Source: Gulosibacter sp. 10 (lineage in GTDB: Bacteria > Actinomycetota > Actinomycetes > Actinomycetales > Microbacteriaceae). Taken from it: 64,000 nt of DNA. Position 1 is the first letter of the stretch, and each line of letters opens with the position of its first letter. A program made the translations under genes and the position numbers. This document shows positions 33,054 through 43,435 of this stretch, one piece after another. The stretch covers positions 1 through 64,000 of the forward strand of contig NZ_FUIC01000033.1 in assembly GCF_900163695.1 (NCBI RefSeq), read 5' to 3'. The notes under the pieces are model-generated. The model was not told the DNA's origin. It made no database searches and saw nothing but the letters and a program-made list of their open reading frames with translations.

Positions 33054-34409
33054 ATGAGCTCGAAGCCACACGAGAATCCTCAGCCGAAAGGCTCTCAGGC
33101 GGACCTCGAAACCGCCACGGTGAATCAGATCACGCCTCGCGATGCGAAGCGCGCCGCCTACGGCGCCCTCGTCGGCAACGTGCTGGAGTGGTACGACTAC
33201 TTCCTGTTCAACACCGCCGCCGCGCTGGTGTTCAACGTGCAGTACTTCGTGAGCGAGAACGCCGCGACCGCGTCGATGGCGGCGTTCGCCACCCTCGCGG
33301 TCGGCTTCCTCGTGCGGCCGCTCGGCGGCCTGTTCTTCGGCTGGCTGGGCGACAAGGTGGGCCGCAAGGCCGTCCTCATGATCACCGTCGTCGGCATCGG
33401 CGCGGCCACCGGCATCATCGGCGTCCTGCCCAACTACGCCTCGATCGGCATCTGGGCGCCGATCTTCCTCGTGGTGCTGCGCCTGTTCCAGGGCGTGTTC
33501 ATCGGCGGCGAGTGGTCGGGCGCGATGACCCTCGCGGTCGAGAACGCGCCGCTGAAGATGCGCGCCCGCATGGCCGCGCTGCCGCAGCTCGGCTCGCCCA
33601 TCGCGACGATCCTCTCCTCGGGCGGGTTCTTCCTGCTCGCCCTCTACCTCAGCACCGACAACTTCGACTCCTGGGGCTGGCGCATCCCGTTCCTCGCCGC
33701 CATCCCGCTGCTGCTCGTCGCGCTGTGGCTGCGGGCCAAGCTCAGCGAGTCGCCGGTGTTCACCGAGCTCAAGGAGAGCGGGGAGCAGGAGAAGGCGCCC
33801 CTCTCCGCGGTCTTCAAGACCTCGTGGCGCCAGCTGCTCATCGGCATCGGCGCGGCCCTGCTCGGCACCGCCGGGTTCTACATCGTCACCACCTTCGTCA
33901 TGAACTACGGCACCCGCGTGCTCGGCATCGACCGCGACATGATCCTCATGGCCACGCTGATCGGCGCGGTCTTCCAGCTCGCCTCGGTGCTCCACGCCGG
34001 ACGGCTCGCCTCGCGGTTCGGCGCCTCGCGCGTCATCATCTGGGCCGGCATCGCGACCGCCGTGGCCGCGTTCCCCTGCTTCCTGCTCATCCAGACCACG
34101 AGCATCCCGCTGGTGACGATCGGTGTCGTCATCGGCGTCTCGCTGCTCACCTACTCCTTCGCCGCCGCGGGGCCGATCCTCACGGGCCTCTTCCCCGCCT
34201 CGGTGCGGCTCTCGGGCGTCTCGGTCACCTACAACGGCACCCAGGTGATCGCGGGGCTCACCCCGCTCATCGCCACGGCGCTCGTGACGGCCTCGGGCGA
34301 CGCCTGGTGGCCCGCCGCGGTCATGCTGATCCTGTTCGCCCTGATCAGCGTGCTCGGCGCCGTGCTGGCCCCGAAGCGGAGCCAGCAGTACGAGGGCTAC
34401 ACCCACTGA
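33054..34409 (+). CDS. MFS transporter, metabolite:H+ symporter (MHS/ShiA-like)
   Basis: A 451-residue major facilitator with 12 hydrophobic helices. LVGNVLEWYDYFLFNTAAALVFN at helix 1 is the diagnostic MHS motif (GxxxEWYDF), followed by RPLGGLFFGWLGDKVGRKAVL between helices 2 and 3 and GEWSGAMTLAVENAP after helix 4. The ATG at 33054 has AAGGAGG; the frame is open upstream but lacks another good start. MHS proteins import organic acids such as shikimate, proline or dicarboxylates with protons. The context predicts a hydroxy- or carbamoyl-acid used by the adjacent catabolic genes. Confidence 0.92.
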   Translation: MSSKPHENPQPKGSQADLETATVNQITPRDAKRAAYGALVGNVLEWYDYFLFNTAAALVFNVQYFVSENAATASMAAFATLAVGFLVRPLGGLFFGWLGDKVGRKAVLMITVVGIGAATGIIGVLPNYASIGIWAPIFLVVLRLFQGVFIGGEWSGAMTLAVENAPLKMRARMAALPQLGSPIATILSSGGFFLLALYLSTDNFDSWGWRIPFLAAIPLLLVALWLRAKLSESPVFTELKESGEQEKAPLSAVFKTSWRQLLIGIGAALLGTAGFYIVTTFVMNYGTRVLGIDRDMILMATLIGAVFQLASVLHAGRLASRFGASRVIIWAGIATAVAAFPCFLLIQTTSIPLVTIGVVIGVSLLTYSFAAAGPILTGLFPASVRLSGVSVTYNGTQVIAGLTPLIATALVTASGDAWWPAAVMLILFALISVLGAVLAPKRSQQYEGYTH

Positions 34410-34431
34410 TCCCGAGCCCGGCTCGACCGAG

Positions 34432-34480
34432 GCGTCGCGGCCTGCGGCGATGACCCGTGCATCGCCGCAGGCCGCGACGC
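34432..34480 (+). terminator. Long GC hairpin after the MHS transporter
   Basis: Arms of 21 bases (34432-34452 and 34460-34480) pair perfectly around a 7-base loop, 22 bases after the stop. Copy 5 of the inverted repeat follows, so two hairpins stand between these convergent genes. Confidence 0.75.
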
Positions 34481-34520
34481 GTCTATGGCCGGGCCGGGAC
34501 CCTGTGGCGGGCGCGGCGCC

Positions 34521-34581
34521 GCAGATGCGTCGCAGTTCGCGGTTCTAGGCCGTGCATAACCGCGAACTGCGACGCATCTGC
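34521..34581. repeat. Intergenic inverted repeat, copy 5
   Basis: GCAGATGCGTCGCAGTTCGCGG pairs exactly with the right arm; the inner TTCTAGG/CATAA part does not pair fully. It lies between convergent genes, just after another perfect hairpin. Confidence 0.9.
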
Positions 34582-34665
34582 GAGGGGCGAACCGGTCGTC
34601 AGGGGCTCAGGGCCGGGTGGTCCCAGCATCCGGTCCCGGGCGGCAGTCGGCAGTCGGCAGTCGGC

Positions 34666-35679
34666 TCAGGAGAGCTCGAGCGCCTCCGCGATCTCCGTGA
34701 TGGAGCGGATGCGGGTGGCGACGTCGTGCCCGTTCGCCTGCAGCATGATCTCGTCGGCGCCGGTCTGATCGCGCAGGGCCCGGATGCCGTTGGCCACGAG
34801 CTGGATGGGGCCGACGTGCTGGCTGCCGCTCGACCGGTGCCAGATCTCGGTGGCCTCGACGCGCTCGGCGAACTCGCGCGCCTCCTCCGGCGACTTCAGC
34901 CGCCCGAGCTTGCCCGCCATCAGCTCGTAGCGGTTCACCCGGGTCGGCAGGTCGAGGGCGCGGGCCTCCTCGAGGCTGTCGGCGACGAGCACCGTGGCCG
35001 ACACCATCGCGCGCGGCTTGTCGAGCACCGGCGAGGGCGTGAAGTGCTCGCGGTAGTGCTGCAGCGCTCCCACCGCGTTCTGCCCCATCGCGAAGTGGTT
35101 CGCGTACGAGAACGGCAGGCCCAGCAGCCCGGCGAGCTCGGCCGAGTAGAGGCTCGAGCCGAGCAGCCAGATCTCGGGCCGGTGCTCGAGGTCCGCGGCG
35201 GCCTTGAGCTTCTCGAAGATCCCCGCATCCACCTGCTCGCGCACGTCGCCCAGGTACCCGGCGAGCTCGATCACGTCCGAGGGATAGCGGTCGACCGCCT
35301 CGCGCGACATGTCGCGGCGCAGCGCCCGGGCCGTGATCGGGTCGGTGCCCGGCGCGCGGCCGAGGCCGACGTCCACGCGGCCGGGGAACATGCCCTCGAG
35401 CAGCGCGAACTGCTCGGCCACGATGAGCGGCGAGTGGTTCGGCAGCATCACGCCGCCGGAGCCGAGGCGGATGCGCTCGGTGGCCGTGCCGAGGTTCGCG
35501 AGCACCACGGCGGGCGAGGTCGAGGCGATGGCCTCGGTGTTGTGATGCTCGGCCACCCAGTAGCGGTGGTAGCCGAGCCGGTCCGCGGCGGCGATGAACT
35601 CGCGGGCCGAGGCGAGCGCCTCGGGCACGCGCTGGTCCGACGCGACGGGGATGAGGTCGAGCACCGAAATCTTCGTCAT
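34666..35679 (-). CDS. LLM-class flavin-dependent oxidoreductase (MsnO8-like)
   Basis: A 337-residue luciferase-like barrel of the alkanal-monooxygenase-like branch. SVLDLIPVASD opens the first strand. YHRYWVAEHHNTEAIASTSPAVVLANLGTATERIRLGSGGVMLPNHSPLIVAEQFALLEGMFPGRVDVGLGRAPGTDP is the diagnostic region of this group, here shown by its pieces WVAEHHN, GSGGVMLPNHSP and GLGRAPGTDP. The ATG at 35679 begins the barrel. Likely FMN-dependent; substrate unknown. Monocistronic, convergent with the MHS gene across two hairpins. Confidence 0.88.
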   Translation of the reverse strand: MTKISVLDLIPVASDQRVPEALASAREFIAAADRLGYHRYWVAEHHNTEAIASTSPAVVLANLGTATERIRLGSGGVMLPNHSPLIVAEQFALLEGMFPGRVDVGLGRAPGTDPITARALRRDMSREAVDRYPSDVIELAGYLGDVREQVDAGIFEKLKAAADLEHRPEIWLLGSSLYSAELAGLLGLPFSYANHFAMGQNAVGALQHYREHFTPSPVLDKPRAMVSATVLVADSLEEARALDLPTRVNRYELMAGKLGRLKSPEEAREFAERVEATEIWHRSSGSQHVGPIQLVANGIRALRDQTGADEIMLQANGHDVATRIRSITEIAEALELS

Positions 35680-35819
35680 GTCCCGGATCAACGGGCGGGC
35701 CCGGGGTTTCATTCCTGCCGCCCCGCGTGTCGCAGTGCGCCTCCGACCACCGGACGACGTCAAATGCAGGCAGAATACGAGAGACTTGAGGCACCTCGCA
35801 CCTGCCCGAAGGGATCCCG

Positions 35820-36907
35820 ATGCCACACCCACGCCACCGACTGCGCCGTTCGGGAGCGTTCCTCGCCACGGTGGCGGCGGCCGTCGCGCTCACCGGGTGC
35901 GCGACCTCGAACGTCGAGGGCGTCCCGTCGGCGGACGGCTACGCGCCCTACCTCCCCGAGGTCTACAGCGCCGACTCCGGGCTGCGGGAGGACTTCGAGT
36001 CGACCCCGCAGGAGTCGCACGACTTCTGGTCCGACCCCGACAAGCTCGAGGATGCCGAGGGCATGGAGTTCGAGCAGCCCGACAACAGCCTGCCCCCCGG
36101 CCCGGGCGATCCGGCCACGGGCGCGTACCTGCCCGCGACCGCCTCGATGCCCTCGAGCCCGCAGGGCTACGGCACCGTCTCGGAGGCCGAGGTGTTCGAT
36201 CGGGAGGGGCTGGGCGCGTCGACGTTCGGCCGCCTCTACTTCACGTTCGACGGGGTGGATCTCAACGTGTGCTCGGCCACGGTCGTCAACTCGACCTCGG
36301 GCAGCATCGTCGCGACCGCCGCGCACTGCGTCGTGAGCACCGACGGGCAGGGCACGCTCGCCGACAAGGTGATCTTCGTGCCCGGCGACCGCAACGACAT
36401 GCAGGAGGCGCCCTACGGCTCGTGGGCCGCCGTCTCGGTGTCGGTGCCGCAGGAGTTCGTCGACAAGGCCATCACCGACGAGCAGGGATACCTGCAGAGC
36501 GATGAGGGCTGGAACTACGACTTCGCCTTCATCAAGATGGAGGAGCAGAACGGGCAGACGATCCAGGAGGTCACGGGCGGCCAGGGCATCGCCTTCGGCG
36601 TCCCCGTCGAGACGCTCACGCAGATCGGCTACCCGACGGCGCCGCCCTACGACGGCCGCGAGGAGTACATGTGCGCCTCCACCTCGTTCCGGTCCAACTG
36701 GCAGGGCGGCTACACGCACGACTGCACGATGACGCAGGGCGCCTCGGGCGGCGGCTGGCTCGCCGACTACGACTCGGCCTCCGGCACCGGCTACCTCGTG
36801 GGCGTGACCTCCACGATCACGGCGGGGCAGAACGGCGGCCAGGACACCAATACGCCGGTGCTCGGGCAGACCGCGCTCAACCTCTACGAGGAGCTCGACG
36901 GCCAGTG

Positions 36908-36908
<1 letters not shown>
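35820..36908 (+). CDS. Secreted trypsin-like serine protease lipoprotein
   Basis: A 362-residue exported protein with lipobox LTGC (Cys near residue 26) after a basic, hydrophobic signal. An ~100-residue acidic Pro-region precedes a chymotrypsin-fold protease. The triad is visible: His in ATAAHC (with the CSATVV disulfide partner), Asp in NYDFAFIK and Ser in TQGASGGGW. All three are intact, so it should be active on the outer face of the membrane. It overlaps the next lipoprotein gene as TGATG, indicating coupled translation. Substrate unknown. Confidence 0.87.
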
Positions 36909-37822
<914 letters not shown>

Positions 37823-37843
37823 GCGAGCGGCGAGGAAGCGACC

Positions 37844-38929
37844 ATGACACACCACACGTTCGGCGGGGATGACGAACGCCGCGAGCAGCGGCCGGAGGGC
37901 CACGAGGCGCAGGATGCCGCGGGGCCGGACGCCGCGGGGCAGACTCCGGGAGCGCAGGCCCCGGGAGCGCAGACGCCGGGAGCGCACGGCGCGGCGACCC
38001 CGGAATCGGCGGCGCGGGATTCGACGGCGGGGGACTCGGCGGCGCGGGACTCCTCGGCCGAAGGCGGGATGCCCAGTCTGCCCCCGCTGGCTGCGCAGCG
38101 CGGGGACGCGGGCGCCCGACCGGGTGCGGATCCTGGCCGCGAGGCGCCCCGATCGACGGGTTCGGCCTCGGGCTGGAACGGCCCGGGGAACTCCGGGCAG
38201 GGCTCGGCGTCCCGCCCGGCCGGGCCCGGCGGCGCGAGCGGATCGGGCGCACCGGGGCAGCAGCCCTTCGGGGTGCCGCCGCGCAGCGCGGCGCCCCGGC
38301 ACGGGGGCGCGGCGCAGGGGCCTTCGGCGCCCGGCGGATCAGTGCCCGGCGGATCGGCGCCCGACGGATCGGCGCCCGGCAGAACGCCGTCGGGCCACGA
38401 CGGCGCCTACGGCCGCCCGCGGCCCTCGACTCCGCACGGCGCGCCCCAGCACGGCGCTCCTCAGCACGGCTCCCCCCAGCATTCGCAGTTCGGCAGCGCG
38501 ACCGCGGCGTTCGGCGCGCCGGGCAGGACGCCGGGCCACACGCCCGGGCCCGGCTCCGCATCCGCGCATCCGACGAGCCCCGCGACGAAGCAGGACGCCC
38601 GCACCGGCCGCGGCGCCCGCGCCACCGTCGTGCTGCTCTCGCTGCTGCTGCCGATCGGCATCGCCGCCGGCCTCGTGGCCGGCTACCTGTACGCCGACCG
38701 CTTCCAGAGCTACGACACCGCCGCCGTGGAGCGCGAGGTCGTCTCCGTGCTGCGCGACGACTACGGCCTCAGCGACCTCCAGGAGGTGAACTGCCCCGAC
38801 TGGGTCAAGGTCGAGCAGGGCACGTCCTTCCAGTGCGAGTTCGAGTACGCGGGCGCGACGCAGACCGTGACGGTCACCCAGGGATCGCAGTCGGGCCAGC
38901 TCGTCGTGGGCGCCCCGGACGGGCAGTAG
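37844..38929 (+). CDS. Pro/Gly/Ala-rich membrane protein with DUF4333 domain
   Basis: A 361-residue protein. Residues ~1-245 are a low-complexity Gly/Ala/Pro/Ser/Gln region with local repeats (GAQAPGAQTPGAHG, GGSVPGGSAPDGSAPG, HGAPQHGAPQHG). One membrane helix follows (about residues 262-284, VVLLSLLLPIGIAAGLVAGYLY). The ~75-residue C-terminal domain has two Cys (VNCPDW, FQCEFEYAG) and matches the DUF4333 pattern, a small extracytoplasmic domain. The intracellular tail is disordered. It follows the two lipoprotein genes closely, so it is probably in the same operon. Confidence 0.72.
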   Translation: MTHHTFGGDDERREQRPEGHEAQDAAGPDAAGQTPGAQAPGAQTPGAHGAATPESAARDSTAGDSAARDSSAEGGMPSLPPLAAQRGDAGARPGADPGREAPRSTGSASGWNGPGNSGQGSASRPAGPGGASGSGAPGQQPFGVPPRSAAPRHGGAAQGPSAPGGSVPGGSAPDGSAPGRTPSGHDGAYGRPRPSTPHGAPQHGAPQHGSPQHSQFGSATAAFGAPGRTPGHTPGPGSASAHPTSPATKQDARTGRGARATVVLLSLLLPIGIAAGLVAGYLYADRFQSYDTAAVEREVVSVLRDDYGLSDLQEVNCPDWVKVEQGTSFQCEFEYAGATQTVTVTQGSQSGQLVVGAPDGQ

Positions 38930-38933
38930 CGGC

Positions 38934-39236
38934 ATGGCGGACGCGATGACGCCCGGGTCCCGCGGCGATGTGCAGCTCGAGGACGATCGGTTCCGGGTGA
39001 CGAGGTGGACGATCGAGCCGGGCGGCGCCATCCCCATGCACCGCCACGAGCACGACTACGTGGTGGTGCCGCTCGTCACCGGCACGATGCACGTGCTGCA
39101 GGCCGACGGCGGGGAGTTCGCGGCCGAGCTCGAGTGCGGCGAGAGCTATACGCGCTCGGCCGGCGCCGAGCATCGCATCGAGAACCGCGACGGGGACGCC
39201 GACGTGGTGTTCGTCGAGGTGGAGCGCCTGAGCTGA
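38934..39236 (+). CDS. Small cupin-domain protein
   Basis: A 100-residue cupin barrel: WTIEPGGAIPMHRHEHDYVVVPLVTGTM contains the HxHxnE-like metal motif (His in MHRHEHDY), and GESYTRSAGAEHRIENRDG is the second cupin motif with its His. Both metal-binding motifs are complete, so a metal-dependent dioxygenase, isomerase or storage-type cupin is possible. It starts 4 bases after the DUF4333 gene and is last in the operon. No specific substrate can be given. Confidence 0.82.
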   Translation: MADAMTPGSRGDVQLEDDRFRVTRWTIEPGGAIPMHRHEHDYVVVPLVTGTMHVLQADGGEFAAELECGESYTRSAGAEHRIENRDGDADVVFVEVERLS

Positions 39237-39247
39237 CGGGCGCCCTC

Positions 39248-39312
39248 GCACAGATGCGTCGCAGAATGCTGTTCCGGACCCGCCGAAACCGCAGATTGCG
39301 ACGCATCTGTGC
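39248..39312. repeat. Intergenic inverted repeat, copy 6
   Basis: GCACAGATGCGTCGCA pairs with TGCGACGCATCTGTGC (39248 and 39312 ends), but the inner part differs from the family (GAATGCTGTTCCGG against CCGAAACCGCAGATT), giving a partly mismatched stem. It lies between the convergent cupin and VIT genes. Confidence 0.85.
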
Positions 39313-39369
39313 GCCGAGGCCGCAGCCGCCGGGGCCGCATCCGATGCCGGCGAGACCCCGCGGCGGGCG

Positions 39370-40470
39370 TCAGCCGACTACCCCGCCGAACGCGAGGCCG
39401 AGCAGGTAGGTGGCCGCGGCGGCCCCGAAGCCGATGAGCAGCTGCCGCAGGGCGCGCTTCCACGGCGGCGCGCCCGAGAGCACGCCCACGATGCCGCCGG
39501 TGATGACGAGGGCGACGCCGACGATCGCCGCCGCGAGGATCGTCGCCGCGAGGCCGTGCATCCCGAAGAGCCACGGCAGCACGGGGATCAGCGCGCCGGT
39601 GGCGAAGAACATGAAGCTCGAGGAGGCCGCTCCCCAGGGGGTGCCGAGCTCCTCGTGATCGGCCTCGACCGCGGGGTCGGGGCCGGTCGGCACGGAGCCG
39701 GTCGACCGGTTCGCCGCGGCGAGGGCGGCCGCCGCCTTCGCCGTCGCCTCCTCCTCGTCCATCCCCCGCGCCCGGTAGACGAGCGCGAGCTCGTTCTCGT
39801 CGACGTCGAGGGCCGGGAGCTTCTCGTGCGTGTCGGGGTTGGGGGTGGATGCGTCGAGCAGCTCGCGCTGCGAGCTCACCGACACGTACTCGCCCGCACC
39901 CATCGACAGTGCGCCCGCCAGCAGGCCCGAGATGCCCGTGGCGAGCACGACGCCCGCGGGAACGCCCGTGGCCCCCACGCCGAGCACGAGCGCGAGGTTC
40001 GAGACGAGACCGTCGTTGGCACCGAACACCGCCGCGCGGAAGGTGCCGCTCATCCTCGCCCGCGAGCGCGTGGCGAGCGAGCGCACCACCTCCTCGTGCA
40101 CCCGCTCGTCCGCCTCCATCTGGTCCGTGGCGTCCGGGTCCTCGGCGTAGGGCGTGCGCGACTCGAAGTTCTGCATGAGCGCGAGGGCGAAGACCGAGCC
40201 GAAGTGCCTCGCGAAGCGGCCCAGCACGCGGGTATGCAGGTCGGCCCGCACCTCCTTCTCCGCGAGGGGCCCGAGCTTCTGCACCCAGTGCTCCTCGTGG
40301 CGCCGCTCGGACTCGGCGAGCCCCAGGAGGATCGCCCGCTCCTCGCCCTCGCGCTTGGCGGCGAGGATGCGATAGGTCTCGCCCTCGACGCGCTCGTTCG
40401 CGAGGTAGCGGCGCCACCGGCGCACGTCCTTCGGAGAGGGGTCCGGGCGGTGTTCGATGCGGTTCGGCAC
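39370..40470 (-). CDS. VIT1/CCC1-type transporter with N-terminal ferritin-like domain
   Basis: A 366-residue protein. Residues ~1-145 form a helical ferritin/rubrerythrin-like domain with acidic metal-binding residues (YLANERVEGETYR, LAESERRHEEHWVQKLG, QMEADERVHEE). Residues ~150-366 are the VIT1/CCC1 transporter with FGANDGLVSNLALVLGV and ISGLLAGALSMGAGEYVSVSSQREL, and five helices. Such fusions are known in bacteria and are thought to move Fe(II) or Mn(II). Start ATG at 40470. It is monocistronic; iron regulation is plausible but no box was seen. Confidence 0.9.
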   Translation of the reverse strand: MPNRIEHRPDPSPKDVRRWRRYLANERVEGETYRILAAKREGEERAILLGLAESERRHEEHWVQKLGPLAEKEVRADLHTRVLGRFARHFGSVFALALMQNFESRTPYAEDPDATDQMEADERVHEEVVRSLATRSRARMSGTFRAAVFGANDGLVSNLALVLGVGATGVPAGVVLATGISGLLAGALSMGAGEYVSVSSQRELLDASTPNPDTHEKLPALDVDENELALVYRARGMDEEEATAKAAAALAAANRSTGSVPTGPDPAVEADHEELGTPWGAASSSFMFFATGALIPVLPWLFGMHGLAATILAAAIVGVALVITGGIVGVLSGAPPWKRALRQLLIGFGAAAATYLLGLAFGGVVG

Positions 40471-40728
40471 GGTGTCTGCTCCTCGGTTCGGCCACCCGCC
40501 AGCCTACCGACGCCCCGGGCGGAGCTGAAGGGCGACGGATGCGGGTGTTCCCGGGCCGCATCGCCGTACGCTGGTCTCGGCAGTCGCTGCGCTCGGGAAG
40601 AGGCTGGAGGCCCGGCCTCCGCCGCGCAGCGCCTGCGCGGCGTGCGGACGTTCGAAGAGGAGCGTCAGAGCGAGCGCGCTTGCTACGCGCCCGGCCGCGC
40701 CCATCCACGACGAACACGGAGGAGACCA

Positions 40729-41715
40729 ATGCGAATCGGCCTGTACATGGTGGCCCTGCACGACAGGAGCCTGCCCGACGCGCTCGACGCCATGCGGGCG
40801 TGGGGCATCGAGACCGCGGAGATCGCCGCCGGCGGCTTCGTGCCCACCCCGCACTGCGACGCCGCGCGGCTGCTCGAGGACCCCGACCGGCGCGCGGCGT
40901 GGCTCGCCGAGTTCTCCGATCGCGGCATCGAGCTGACCACCCTGAACGTGAACGGCAACCCGCTGCATCCGCGGCCCGAGGTCGCCGAGAAGCACTCGGC
41001 GGACATCTACCGCGCGATCGAGCTCGCGCCGCTCGTGGGCGTCGACCGCATCATCGTGATGCCCGGCGCGCCCGGCAGCGACCCCGCCGCGAGCCTCACG
41101 AGCTGGAACGTGGCGCCCTGGGAGACGGGGCTGCTCGACGCCCGCGAGTACCAGTGGTCGGTGGCCGTGCCCTTCTGGCGCGAGGTCGCCGCCTTCGCGG
41201 CGGAGCGAGGGGTGCGGGCCTGCGTCGAGGCGCATCCCCACACCGTGGTCTACAACACCGACACCCTGCTGCGGCTCTTCGAGCGCGTCGGGGCGGAGAA
41301 CCTCGGCGCGAACCTCGACCCGAGCCACCTGTTCTGGCAGGGCATCGATCCGATCCGGGCCGTGGAGCGGCTGAGCGGCAGGGTCTGGGCGGCCACGGCC
41401 AAGGACACCGTCGTCGACGCCGAGGCCGTGGCGCTGCACGGCCTGCTCGACGACCGCTTCTCCCGCGTCGAGCGGGATCCGTACCAGCTGGGCGGCGGCT
41501 TCACCGTGACCAGCCCTCCCGCGGATGCGCCCTGGAAGTTCACGACGCCCGGCAAGGGGCACGACGCGGCGTGGTGGGGCCGGTTCGTCCGCGCGCTCGA
41601 GGCCGCGGGGTACTCGGACACCATCGCCGTCGAGTACGAGGACTGGGACACCCCCGTCGACGAATCGGTGCCCCTCGCCGTCCGCACCCTCTCCGAGGCC
41701 GGGGCCGGACGCTAG
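40729..41715 (+). CDS. Sugar-phosphate isomerase/epimerase-type TIM barrel
   Basis: A 328-residue xylose-isomerase-like barrel. Parts seen are IAAGGFVPTPHCDA, LTTLNVNGNPLHP, VEAHPHTVVYNTDT (acid and His pair), LGANLDPSHLFWQGID (Asp and His) and AVEYEDWD. These metal-ligand positions suit sugar or keto-sugar isomerisation/epimerisation. The ATG has GGAGGAG 5 bases upstream. Monocistronic; its stop overlaps the convergent serine hydrolase by 4 bases. Substrate unknown; a related enzyme occurs at 62803. Confidence 0.85.
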   Translation: MRIGLYMVALHDRSLPDALDAMRAWGIETAEIAAGGFVPTPHCDAARLLEDPDRRAAWLAEFSDRGIELTTLNVNGNPLHPRPEVAEKHSADIYRAIELAPLVGVDRIIVMPGAPGSDPAASLTSWNVAPWETGLLDAREYQWSVAVPFWREVAAFAAERGVRACVEAHPHTVVYNTDTLLRLFERVGAENLGANLDPSHLFWQGIDPIRAVERLSGRVWAATAKDTVVDAEAVALHGLLDDRFSRVERDPYQLGGGFTVTSPPADAPWKFTTPGKGHDAAWWGRFVRALEAAGYSDTIAVEYEDWDTPVDESVPLAVRTLSEAGAGR

Positions 41716-42773
41716 CCGTGCGCCCCTCGACCGGCTCCGTCCACGGCTTCGAAGGCCGCGTCCTCGATGGCCATGAGGCGGAGCCGGTTGACCGGGAACG
41801 GCTCGACGATCGCCGAGAGGTACACGAACGTGAGCTCGCGCTCCGGATCGGTCCACGCGATCGACACGTTCGAGCCGTTGTGCCCGAAGGTGCTCGGGGA
41901 GGACCGGCGGCCGAGGGCCGAGGCGCCGAGCGGACCGGATCCGGGGTGGCCGAGCTGCACCCCGTTGCCCCACCAGACCCTCGAGCCGGCGAAGCGGTCG
42001 AACTCGCCGTCGTTGCTCGGCTCCCGCATCGCCCGCACCGACCCGGCCGAGAGGCCGATCGCCGCGCCTCCCCCGCGCAGCGCCTCGAGCAGCCGGGCGA
42101 GATCGCCCGCGCGGGTCGAGACCCCGCCCGCGGGGATGACCGCCTCGCGGACCCGGCGCCGGTTCAGCACCGCGGCCACCGCCGCCGAGCCCGGATCGCG
42201 CCCGATGAAGGGCACGGCGCGCCAGCGCTCCTCGGCGGGCAGCCCCAGGAAGGTGCCCTCGGCGCCGATCGGGTCGAGGATGCGCTCGCGCAGCAGGCCG
42301 GGGAGGGCGCGCCCGGCCGCCCGCTGCGCGGCCTCGCCGAGGATGAACCCCCACGCGAGCCACTCGTAGGCGGGCGCCTCGGCGGCGCCCGGCCTGGGCG
42401 CGGCGCGGGCGATCCGGTCGGTGGCCCGGCCCCAGTCCGCCATCGCCGCGACCTCGGCCAGCGTGCCGCCCACCCGCGGCAGCCCCGAGCGGTGGCGCAG
42501 CACGTCGCGGATCGTGATGCCCTGCTTGCCCGCCCGCGCGAACTCGGGCCAGTACGCCGCCACCGGCTCGTCGACGTCGAGCGCGCCGTCCTCGTGCAGC
42601 GCCCAGACCAGCGTCGCGATGGCGATCTTGGAGACCGAGAACGGCCAGAAGGACGCCTCCGGCCCCACGCGGATGCGCTCGTCGACCTCGAGCCGGCCGC
42701 GGTGCAGGATGCGCAGGTGCGCCGGCCCGCCGCGCCGGCGGGCGAGCTCCACGGCCCGGGAGAAATCGGTCAT
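41712..42773 (-). CDS. Serine hydrolase of the beta-lactamase/esterase (class C-like) family
   Basis: A 353-residue penicillin-binding-protein-fold hydrolase. The catalytic SxxK is SVSK (Ser46-Lys49) in FWPFSVSKIAIATLVW, the second motif YEW holds Tyr136, and a C-terminal FGHNGSNVS could supply the third motif. No signal peptide is present, so it acts in the cytoplasm, as for the EstB-type esterases. It converges with the sugar isomerase gene, overlapping it by 4 bases. Esterase, D-aminopeptidase or lactamase activity are all possible. Confidence 0.87.
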   Translation of the reverse strand: MTDFSRAVELARRRGGPAHLRILHRGRLEVDERIRVGPEASFWPFSVSKIAIATLVWALHEDGALDVDEPVAAYWPEFARAGKQGITIRDVLRHRSGLPRVGGTLAEVAAMADWGRATDRIARAAPRPGAAEAPAYEWLAWGFILGEAAQRAAGRALPGLLRERILDPIGAEGTFLGLPAEERWRAVPFIGRDPGSAAVAAVLNRRRVREAVIPAGGVSTRAGDLARLLEALRGGGAAIGLSAGSVRAMREPSNDGEFDRFAGSRVWWGNGVQLGHPGSGPLGASALGRRSSPSTFGHNGSNVSIAWTDPERELTFVYLSAIVEPFPVNRLRLMAIEDAAFEAVDGAGRGAHG

Positions 42774-42815
42774 CGTCCCGGCCTCATCCCCCTGCGCCCG
42801 GCTGCGGCGCGCCCC

Positions 42816-43421
42816 TCAAGCGCCCCGCGAGCCCGCGTCGACGCCCGAGACGTCCGCGACCGAGAAGTTCTTCCACGAGCGCGAGGCGGTCGGGCCGCGC
42901 TGCCCGCGATAGCGCGACTGGTACTTCGCGGAGCCGTAGGCGTGCTCGACGTCCGAGGTGAGCCGGAAGAAGCACAGCTGGCCGATCTTCATCCCCGGCC
43001 AGAGCTTGATCGGCAGCGTCGCGACGTTCGAGAGCTCGAGCGTGACGTGCCCCTGGAAGCCCGGATCGATGAATCCCGCCGTCGAATGCGTGAGCAGCCC
43101 GAGGCGGCCGAGCGAGGACTTGCCCTCGAGGCGCGCCGCGACGTCGGTGCCGAGCGTGACCTGCTCGAAGGTCGAGGCGAGCACGAACTCGCCCGGGTGC
43201 AGGATGAACGCCTGATCGGCCTCGACCTCGAGGAGGTGGGTCAGCTCCGGCTGCTCCTCCCGCGGGTCGATCGAGGGATAGCGGTGGTTGTCGAAGAGGC
43301 GGAAGTAGCGGTCGAGCCGCACGTCCACGCTCGCCGGCTGCACGAGATCGGGGTCCCAGGGGTCCAGTCCGATGCGCCCGGAATCGATTCCCGCGCGAAT
43401 GTCCCGATCGCTGAAGAGCAT
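42816..43421 (-). CDS. dcd: dCTP deaminase, bifunctional dUMP-forming type
   Basis: A 201-residue enzyme of pyrimidine nucleotide metabolism that converts dCTP to dUMP (via dUTP), feeding dTMP synthesis. The active-site region [24 protein letters not shown] and the C-terminal [23 protein letters not shown] match the actinobacterial bifunctional dCTP deaminase:dUTPase. Length is ~10 residues more than the usual 190, from the C-terminal tail. The ATG at 43421 has AGGTGG upstream. It is divergent from tRNA-Gly across 73 bases, an arrangement also seen in other actinobacteria. Confidence 0.95.
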   Translation of the reverse strand: MLFSDRDIRAGIDSGRIGLDPWDPDLVQPASVDVRLDRYFRLFDNHRYPSIDPREEQPELTHLLEVEADQAFILHPGEFVLASTFEQVTLGTDVAARLEGKSSLGRLGLLTHSTAGFIDPGFQGHVTLELSNVATLPIKLWPGMKIGQLCFFRLTSDVEHAYGSAKYQSRYRGQRGPTASRSWKNFSVADVSGVDAGSRGA

Positions 43422-43435
43422 GCATCCACCTCGAA

